The translations under genes were made by a program, and so were the position numbers. From Bacteroidales bacterium UBA6248 (lineage in GTDB: Bacteria > Bacteroidota > Bacteroidia > Bacteroidales > Lentimicrobiaceae), in contig DJVU01000047.1 of assembly GCA_002441345.1 (NCBI GenBank), forward strand, positions 1-29,468: DNA of 29,468 bases, written 5' to 3'. This document shows positions 23,864 through 29,468 of the stretch, piece by piece; position 1 is the stretch's first letter; each line of letters opens with the position of its first letter. Below the pieces are notes generated by a model. That model saw nothing but the letters and a program-made list of their open reading frames with translations, searched no databases and was not told the origin of the DNA.

Positions 23864-24577
23864 ATGGCCAGGAAAAAACGTACGGCTTTCCGCATTTTAA
23901 AAGGACTGCTCATGGCCGGCGGTCTGTTTTTTTTGCTGTTGGTCATTCTTGCGTTTACCACCCTTCCGTTTCATGCCATGCACCGGCTTGCTACCCGCGG
24001 CAGCGTGTTACGGCAGCCGCCTGCCGTCATTGTAATGCTAGGCGGGGCCGGAATCCCCAGCGAGAGCGGGCTGATGCGTACGTATTATACGGCTTTGCTG
24101 GCTTCCGAATACCCGGAAGCTAAAATTGTCGTTGCCATTCCCGGCGATGAGGCGGCAGACAGCGACCTGCAACTGGCAGTTGGCGAGCTGGTGCTGCGGG
24201 GTGTTGAAAAAAGGAGGATTTCGTATGAGCCCAGGGGAAAGAATACCCGTGCCCAGGCTCTCAACCTTTCGCATCAGCTTCTGGCTCATAAGCAGAAACC
24301 AATTGCATTGGTTACTTCGCCCGAACACATGAAACGGGCTGTGCTCAGCTTTCGCAGATGCGGTTTTACACAGGTTGGGGGAATGCCTGCGTTTGAATCG
24401 CCCCTGGAGACAAGCCTGCTTTTTAACGACCGCGAATTAAAGGGGAACCGGATAGCCCCGCGCATCGGTAAAAATCTGCAGCTGCGCTATCAATTCTGGA
24501 ACCACCTGAAATATGAGGTGATCGTACTCAGGGAGTATTTTGCGCTGGCTTACTATAAACTCAGGGGGTGGGTATAA
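23864..24577 (+). CDS. DUF218 (YdcF/SanA/ElyC-type) membrane-anchored protein
   Basis: A 237-residue protein with a basic N-terminus, one transmembrane helix (about 14-36) and a DUF218 domain (about 52-235) facing outwards. Family segments are PAVIVMLGGAG, EPRGKNTRAQALNL and ALVTSPEHMKRAVLSFRRCGF. E. coli members SanA and ElyC affect envelope barrier and peptidoglycan or lipid-carrier metabolism, and no enzymatic reaction is agreed. It follows the small lipoprotein by 21 bp and is likely cotranscribed with it, so an envelope role for both is a reasonable inference. It converges on the unknown minus-strand gene with a gap of 38 bp and no visible terminator. Confidence 0.88.
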   Translation: MARKKRTAFRILKGLLMAGGLFFLLLVILAFTTLPFHAMHRLATRGSVLRQPPAVIVMLGGAGIPSESGLMRTYYTALLASEYPEAKIVVAIPGDEAADSDLQLAVGELVLRGVEKRRISYEPRGKNTRAQALNLSHQLLAHKQKPIALVTSPEHMKRAVLSFRRCGFTQVGGMPAFESPLETSLLFNDRELKGNRIAPRIGKNLQLRYQFWNHLKYEVIVLREYFALAYYKLRGWV

Positions 24578-24615
24578 GCGGTGAAGCCAAATTTAAGCAC
24601 CAGTTAATTTATTTT

Positions 24616-25929
24616 TTATACCAGTCGTTCCAGAAGCCGGTGTTTCCATTCGGGGAAACCGTCGATAAGTCCCGAAGAGGCATTGCGATGGTAAATAACC
24701 GAAAAATGCATACCGGGATCCGGGAGTTGTGTATTGTATGTCTGTTTATAGTGTTCACGACCGTTCTCCCGGATAGATGCAATACTGGTTTCTACTTTTC
24801 TGTAGTGTTGTGCGGCCGTTCCACTGCTCTTGCTGAATGACCAGAGATAGGTGGCGTGACTATTGAGTAATTCCCAGCAAAAATGGTTCATGGTTTCGCC
24901 TTCCGTAAAGAAAACGAAGCCGAAAACAGGTTTCAGCGTGAACCGTATCTTCTGACCCGGAGATTGCATTTTGCCGGCGAGGTATTCTATCTGTTTGCGG
25001 TTGCGAAGTTCCTGATGTCCCAGGGCTGCAAGCAGAATATCCATTTCCGACTGTTTCAGGATATTTCCGGCCCTTTCATCGCCGGCATAATGCTCCAGAA
25101 ATTCTTCGGCCGTAAAAAGGGATTTATCTGAAACGCCCGGCTGGGTTTTTATGTAATGCAAAACCTGAGTCCGTTTAACACCTTCAATCAGCTTTTCGTC
25201 AATACTTGCAATCTGCGGAGAATGAGCCGTAATGCTTTCAATGGAATCGTTCTTCAGTACTATTGCTGTATAAACGTCAAATTTTTTCCTGCCTTCAAAC
25301 GCCTTGTGAAAGAACGACTTAATAAGATCAAATTCCGGAAGCAGAAAGCTGTTTTCAATGGTGATGGTTACCGGGTCGCTGAACCATTCGAACGATTTCA
25401 CCAATCGAACGCATCCGGTATCGAAAATGGCATCGGTGTAATAACATGAAAACGATTCCCGGTGTTCGGTGCTTTTTTCAGAACCCGTTTGCGGCGGGGG
25501 TTCCGGGATATACGCCTCGTGTATATGAAGCATACCCGGTGCATACAAACCCGGGATAATTATTTCTTCTCCTGACTCATCCTCCGCAAGGAGGTTCTGA
25601 AGCTGGCTGTACTGATAATATGCAAGTTGTGGCTCAAGCCTGGTCCAGCTGAGGGGCTCAAACCGGATTGCCTGTACCGGCAATTTGATTTTTTGAGTTA
25701 AAAAACCGGAAGTGTCCTGAGGGTTGTAATCCAGGACTCTTAAAACGATGCTCCCGTCGTCACGGTTGTATTGGCAGATTTCGATCAGCCAGTAAAATTC
25801 CCTGCCCGGCCGGAACCTCATCGTTTCCGGCTTTAGTGAAGTATGTGAAAGCGGGATAGCTGCATCCGGAGAGAGGTGGATACTGCCACCGGCAATCCGG
25901 ATAATCCGTTGATTGTTTTGCACGTTCAC
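24616..25929 (-). CDS. Protein of unknown function, about 435 residues
   Basis: A cytosolic-looking protein without signal peptide, membrane helix or recognised motif. It is rich in aromatic residues and beta-like stretches at the N-terminus (FYWLIEICQYN, IVLRVLDYNPQD), has an acidic loop in the middle (about 110-165, LLAEDESGEE, EPPPQTGSEKSTEH) and a conserved-looking segment near 215-260 (RKKFDVYTAIVL, ESITAHSPQIASIDEKLI). The C-terminal part is mixed helix and strand. GTG codons in frame occur at 25935, 25929 and 25923. The -7 element covers the first, so translation most likely begins at 25929 or 25923 on an almost leaderless transcript; the next ATG is about 35 codons later. It stands alone between convergent neighbours. 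I do not recognise the family. Confidence 0.75.
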   Translation of the reverse strand: MNVQNNQRIIRIAGGSIHLSPDAAIPLSHTSLKPETMRFRPGREFYWLIEICQYNRDDGSIVLRVLDYNPQDTSGFLTQKIKLPVQAIRFEPLSWTRLEPQLAYYQYSQLQNLLAEDESGEEIIIPGLYAPGMLHIHEAYIPEPPPQTGSEKSTEHRESFSCYYTDAIFDTGCVRLVKSFEWFSDPVTITIENSFLLPEFDLIKSFFHKAFEGRKKFDVYTAIVLKNDSIESITAHSPQIASIDEKLIEGVKRTQVLHYIKTQPGVSDKSLFTAEEFLEHYAGDERAGNILKQSEMDILLAALGHQELRNRKQIEYLAGKMQSPGQKIRFTLKPVFGFVFFTEGETMNHFCWELLNSHATYLWSFSKSSGTAAQHYRKVETSIASIRENGREHYKQTYNTQLPDPGMHFSVIYHRNASSGLIDGFPEWKHRLLERLV

Positions 25930-25934
25930 AGTCA

Positions 25935-25964
25935 CAAATATAGTTCAGTGAGCCGAAATTACAA
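25935..25964 (-). promoter_or_regulatory. Promoter overlapping the start of the unknown gene
   Basis: On the minus strand TTG (complement of 25962-25964, within TTTTGTTG) is followed after 19 bp by TATATTTG (25935-25942), a complete match to the Bacteroidetes promoter. The G that ends the -7 element is the first base of an in-frame GTG, so transcription should begin at or just before the GTG codons at 25929 and 25923. Confidence 0.7.
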
Positions 25965-26125
25965 CAAAACGCTGACAATCCCCTGTTGATTGAAAGCAGT
26001 GGCGGTCCTGAAACACTGCCGCCTTTTGCCGGAATTTGCATCGCCGGTGAAGGATGGTTTAAGCAGGTATTTCAAGACCGCCACAGATTTATCGAGCCTG
26101 CAAACGGTGCATCGCAATACTGCGA

Positions 26126-27814
26126 TCAGTTTACAAACTGTTCGGCATAGTATCTGGCCGTGAGTTTTTCTCCGGTAGCCTTTTCAATCATATCGTTCCA
26201 GTACCATTGTGCGCCGGGCCTGAAAACCTTGTCGGTGAGGTACTGACCGGTTTCTTTGCTTCCGTAAAAGCTTTGATACCTGAAATCATCCGAGCCGATG
26301 ATGCTGGCGGTGATGTAATGGTTGAGCTGCGATGCCAGGAGCTCACCCAGCAGGTAGTTGTGGTAATAGCAGGGCACGGTGGCGATATGTATTTTGCTGG
26401 CCCAGTCGGGTTCGTTGCGTCCTTCGGGTTTCCGGATCATCTGGTATTTCTCAGCCAGGTTCCACCACAGGGCGTTCAGGTCCTGATCCGGATTTTCGTA
26501 CATGGCTTTTTCGAAGCGGTACATTACCTGTGCCCAGCGGCTGAAGGTAAGCTGCTCGAGGCGCAGCACCCTGTAGGTATCTTCTGCAATGACGTCACGT
26601 TCGGCTGCATCGATAAGCCCCATGTCCTGCATCCAGGCCGGGTTGGCTGCCATACGCCCGAAAATCATGGCAATAGCCTCCGTAGTGAAGGTATGTGCCG
26701 GATTCCGCAGGCTGAACGGAAGATCGCGGTCGATGTATTTATCGTAAACTCCGTGGCCGAACTCATGCAGCATGGTGTTCATCCAGCTGTAGTTGGGCTT
26801 GATGTTGCAGAGCACACGCACATCCCCGGCATTGTCGATGTCGATGCAGTAGGCATGCTGGTTCTTCCCCGGCTTTTCGTAAAGGTCGCTGTTGCTCAGG
26901 ATATCCGAAATTTCGAGCCCGATGCTTTCGTAGTATCCGGCCGTGAGCGCTTCGATGTTCCTGTCCTTGTAGTATTTATCCATATCCACGCTGTAGATGG
27001 CCGGTGCTTCCTGGAAAAAGCGGTTCTGGTAATGCCAGGGCATCAGCTCTTCTTTGGTAATTTTCAGCCTTGCTGCGAGAAAGGTGTCTATTTCATCCTT
27101 CAATCCTGCAAAGGCATCGCGGGTAAGCTCGTCGAGTTCGTCGAACAGTTTGCTGATTTCTTCCGGATCCTGTTCGCCCAGTTCCAGGCTCATGGCATGG
27201 TAGTTCTTAAAGCCCAGGCTTTGTGCGATTTCGTTACGCAGTTTAACCAGCGCAATCACATCGCCGGCCACAACAGTGCCGATTTTCTTATGGCCTTCCC
27301 AGGCGGCTTTCAGCTCTTCGCTGTTGAGTGAGGTTTTCAGGATATCTTCCACATCGTTGTCGCTCAGCTGTCTGCCATTGACTTCGGCCCTGAAGTTGGA
27401 ATATTTCTTTTCAATTTCAACCTCCATTTTAATTCTTTTTGCCAGCAGTGCGGTATCGATCTGATTGCTCAGATAAGCGGTGTACAGTACTTCCAGCTGC
27501 CTTTTGAGCAGGGTATCCTGAACAGCTCCCGATTCTTTGATTTTCTTAAGCAGGGCAAAGTCGTCCGTGTTTGTGTAGATGCTGCTCAGCTGCAGCTGCA
27601 GCTGTTCGGTGCGGGCATAGTCTTCGTCGCGGCCCGAGATGGAGGCATCCCAGTAAGCGGTGTAAGCTTCTTTCTGAAGCGGTTCCACTTTCTGTTCCCA
27701 GGTGGTGATAAAATCCTTGAGTTCCTGTTCCATTTTTTCGGTTTTGTTGCTGCAGCCGGCAAGGATCAGGGCAGCTGCCATACCTGTCAGCAAGGGGTTA
27801 ATAATACGTTTCAT
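26126..27814 (-). CDS. M2-type zinc metallopeptidase, lipoprotein
   Basis: A 562-residue lipoprotein related to peptidase family M2 (angiotensin-converting-enzyme type peptidyl-dipeptidase). The start at 27814 gives a proper lipoprotein leader with lipobox LAGC and Cys21; a longer in-frame start at 27895 would add 27 residues without purpose. The zinc motif HEFGH (350-354) and the third ligand Glu379 (TTEAIAM), 25 residues further, follow the M2 spacing. The N-terminal half is helical with charged segments that form the lid over the active-site channel in this family. Gly-Tyr-Tyr and His-Asn segments near the C-terminus (PCYYHNYLLGELLASQL) fit the S1' side. It likely trims peptides in the periplasm or on the outer membrane. 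It is 115 bp downstream of cysS. Confidence 0.9.
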   Translation of the reverse strand: MKRIINPLLTGMAAALILAGCSNKTEKMEQELKDFITTWEQKVEPLQKEAYTAYWDASISGRDEDYARTEQLQLQLSSIYTNTDDFALLKKIKESGAVQDTLLKRQLEVLYTAYLSNQIDTALLAKRIKMEVEIEKKYSNFRAEVNGRQLSDNDVEDILKTSLNSEELKAAWEGHKKIGTVVAGDVIALVKLRNEIAQSLGFKNYHAMSLELGEQDPEEISKLFDELDELTRDAFAGLKDEIDTFLAARLKITKEELMPWHYQNRFFQEAPAIYSVDMDKYYKDRNIEALTAGYYESIGLEISDILSNSDLYEKPGKNQHAYCIDIDNAGDVRVLCNIKPNYSWMNTMLHEFGHGVYDKYIDRDLPFSLRNPAHTFTTEAIAMIFGRMAANPAWMQDMGLIDAAERDVIAEDTYRVLRLEQLTFSRWAQVMYRFEKAMYENPDQDLNALWWNLAEKYQMIRKPEGRNEPDWASKIHIATVPCYYHNYLLGELLASQLNHYITASIIGSDDFRYQSFYGSKETGQYLTDKVFRPGAQWYWNDMIEKATGEKLTARYYAEQFVN

Positions 27815-27872
27815 GCTTTGTTGTTTTGGATTGGGTGTTTTTTTTGTCAGTATCTCAGATGTATAACATCCG

Positions 27873-27892
27873 AAAAACCTGAAGCGGTTTTT
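27873..27892 (-). terminator. Possible terminator of cysS
   Basis: AAAAACC and GGTTTTT form a 7 bp stem with a six-base loop in the 115 bp between cysS and the M2 peptidase gene. The T tract is inside the stem and nothing T-rich follows, so the call is tentative. No -7 element for the M2 gene is visible in this gap, so at least partial read-through is likely. Confidence 0.4.
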
Positions 27893-27929
27893 CATGGTTT
27901 TTTGGACAGAACCGGTTCATTCCCCGGAA

Positions 27930-29399
27930 TTACCCCTTGCTCCACACTGCCCCGTCTTTGGTGTCCTTCACTACAATTCCCGCACGGGTAAGCTCGTCGC
28001 GGATTTTATCGGCGGTGGCGAAGTCTTTGGCCGATCTGGCATTTTTCCTGAGTTCCAGGATCAGCTGCATCAGATTTTCCAGAAGCTCACTTTCGCCGGA
28101 AACGGCATCTTCGGTTTTAAGTCCCAGAATATCGCCCGTGAAGGTGTTGAAGGTTTCCTTCAGCAGAGCCAGATCCGCTTCTGTAAGTTTCTCCCTGCCG
28201 TCGTTTACCAGGTTGATGATCCTGGCGGCTTCGAACAGGGCAGCGATTACCACCGGACTGTTGAAGTCATCGTTCATGGCGTCGTAGCAGGCCTTCCGGA
28301 TAGCAGCCACATCCACGGTGCTTGTTTCGGAGGGGCGGAGTTTTTCGAGGGTCTGCCATGCACCCATCAGGCGTCCCAGCCCTTTTTCGGCTCCCTGGAG
28401 CGCTTCGTTGCTGAAGTCGAGGGTGCTGCGGTATTGTGCCTGCAGGATGAAGAAACGTATGGTCATGGGACTGTAGGCCTGGGTAAGGGCTGCATGGCTA
28501 CCGGTGAAGAATTCGTTGAGGGTGATGAAGTTACCCAGCGATTTTCCCATTTTCTGCCCGTTGATGGTGATCATGTTGTTGTGCATCCAGTATTTTACGG
28601 GTTCGGTGCGGTTGGCAGCCACGCTTTGCGCGATTTCCGACTCGTGGTGGGGGAACAGCAGGTCCATGCCACCTCCGTGTATGTCGAAGCGTTCGCCCAG
28701 GTATCTGGTGCTCATGGCGGAGCACTCCAGGTGCCAGCCCGGGAAGCCGTCGCTCCAGCGCGAAGGCCAGCGCATGATGTGTTCCGGCTGGGCTTTTTTC
28801 CAGAGGGCAAAGTCGAAGGGGTTGTGCTTTTCGTCCTGTCCGTCCAGATCGCGGGTGTTCGACATCAGGTCTTCGAGAACCCTGCCCGAAAGCTTGCCGT
28901 AATGATACTGTTTGTTGTATTTCTCCACATCGAAATAAACCGAGCCCCCGCTTTCATAGGCCAGGCCGGAGGCCAGGATATCTTCGGCCATCTTCATCTG
29001 CTCCATGATGTGACCCGAAGCCCGTGGTTCGATGCTGGGACTGAGCACATTCAGCTGTTCCATATTTTTATGGTAGCGGTCGGTGAAATACTGCACCACT
29101 TCCATTGGCTCAAGCGCTTCGAGGCGTGCTTTTTTGGCAATTTTGTCCTCTCCTTCGTCGGCATCGTTTTCCAGGTGGCCCACATCGGTGATGTTGCGTA
29201 CATACCTTACCTTGTAGCCCAGGTGCTGCAGGTAGCGGAATACCAGGTCGAAGGTGATGGCCGGACGCGCATGGCCCAGGTGGCCGTCGCCGTATACCGT
29301 GGGCCCGCACACATACATCCCCACATGCGGGGGATTGATGGGTTCAAAAACTTCTTTTTTACGGCTCAGGGTATTGTAAATGAACAGCTTGTTTTCCAT
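27930..29399 (-). CDS. cysS: Cysteinyl-tRNA synthetase
   Basis: A 489-residue class I synthetase that charges tRNA-Cys. The zinc site begins with Cys31 in YVCGPTVYG, and the HIGH-type sequence is H40-L-G-H43. The other zinc ligands are in WHLECSAMS and in the segment GGGMDLLFPHHESE. The second signature is KMGKS rather than KMSKS, a change often seen in this phylum and compatible with activity. The C-terminal DALR-like domain (about 350-480) is complete, so the gene is full length. A -7 element lies 17 bp before the ATG at 29399. Confidence 0.97.
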   Translation of the reverse strand: MENKLFIYNTLSRKKEVFEPINPPHVGMYVCGPTVYGDGHLGHARPAITFDLVFRYLQHLGYKVRYVRNITDVGHLENDADEGEDKIAKKARLEALEPMEVVQYFTDRYHKNMEQLNVLSPSIEPRASGHIMEQMKMAEDILASGLAYESGGSVYFDVEKYNKQYHYGKLSGRVLEDLMSNTRDLDGQDEKHNPFDFALWKKAQPEHIMRWPSRWSDGFPGWHLECSAMSTRYLGERFDIHGGGMDLLFPHHESEIAQSVAANRTEPVKYWMHNNMITINGQKMGKSLGNFITLNEFFTGSHAALTQAYSPMTIRFFILQAQYRSTLDFSNEALQGAEKGLGRLMGAWQTLEKLRPSETSTVDVAAIRKACYDAMNDDFNSPVVIAALFEAARIINLVNDGREKLTEADLALLKETFNTFTGDILGLKTEDAVSGESELLENLMQLILELRKNARSAKDFATADKIRDELTRAGIVVKDTKDGAVWSKG

Positions 29400-29416
29400 G
29401 GGGATGCGATTTCCGG

Positions 29417-29424
29417 CAAAATTA
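29417..29424 (-). promoter_or_regulatory. -7 promoter element for cysS
   Basis: Minus-strand TAATTTTG followed by C matches TAnnTTTG exactly, 17 bp before the cysS ATG. No clear -33 element before the window's right edge. Confidence 0.55.
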
Positions 29425-29468
29425 TTAAATAATCACGATTTTATGGTAATTAAGCATCGTCCGGTTTG

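Noticed and set aside
26111..26126. Hairpin ATCGCA/TGCGAT at the stop codon of the M2 peptidase as a terminator.
   Set aside because: The stem is only 6 bp, overlaps the stop codon and has no T run on the minus strand.
26207..27331. A 374-codon open frame on the plus strand opposite the M2 peptidase.
   Set aside because: It is a shadow of the metallopeptidase gene, whose HEFGH motif and lipobox confirm the minus strand.
27815..27895. Upstream start for the M2 peptidase.
   Set aside because: It would place 27 residues before a clear lipoprotein leader and overlaps a hairpin in the intergenic region.
28536..28556. KMGKS in place of KMSKS in CysRS considered as inactivation.
   Set aside because: Gly at this place is tolerated and common in related enzymes; the other catalytic motifs are intact.
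27894..29432. A 512-codon open frame on the plus strand opposite cysS.
   Set aside because: The minus strand encodes a full-length cysteinyl-tRNA synthetase with all motifs. The long antisense frame reflects codon bias and has no motif of its own.

Overview
This 29.5 kb window looks like an ordinary chromosomal segment of a Bacteroidetes bacterium, probably a free-living member of the order Bacteroidales or a close relative. The evidence is the gene families (CNNM/CorC protein next to LptC, short AtpC without its helical domain, PheS and CysRS of the phylum type, SusD-free but lipoprotein-rich content). The promoters agree: thirteen exact copies of the phylum's -7 element TAnnTTTG sit just upstream of genes on the correct strand. 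Recognisable Shine-Dalgarno sites are rare. I see no phage, insertion sequence, CRISPR array, restriction system or other mobile element. Assignment below order level would be a guess.

Left part (1-5440), minus strand: coaX, an outer-membrane barrel-like protein, a secreted TPR protein, lptC and a CNNM/CBS membrane protein form a tightly packed cluster (11 bp overlap, then gaps of 20, 9 and 57 bp). It joins CoA synthesis to cell-envelope and LPS-transport functions. A -7 element in the last gap may give the CNNM gene its own transcript. Next come a tRNA-Phe gene on the plus strand and, converging on it, atpD-atpC on the minus strand. Each ends in a strong intrinsic terminator. The other ATP synthase genes are not in the window.

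Middle part (7640-16540): a secreted C69 dipeptidase and a membrane-anchored coiled-coil protein, each closed by a terminator, are followed by a small isoprenylcysteine-methyltransferase-like membrane protein and a polytopic membrane protein of unknown function, all on the plus strand. Facing them on the minus strand are two exported cyclophilins and pheS in one apparent operon, and tdk.

Right part (16540-29468): a plus-strand cluster (unknown two-module protein, M28 peptidase, rsmI, NUDIX hydrolase) converges on elbB. Then come the plus-strand pairs SRAP protein plus GT-C glycosyltransferase and lipoprotein plus DUF218/ElyC-type protein. The minus-strand genes at the end encode an unknown 435-residue protein, an M2-type lipoprotein metallopeptidase and cysS.

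No clearly new multi-gene system is visible. The points most worth following are the very short or leaderless transcripts predicted from promoter positions (most clearly for the unknown gene at 24616-25929, whose -7 element abuts GTG codons), four conserved-looking proteins without a known function, and the coaX-lptC envelope cluster.
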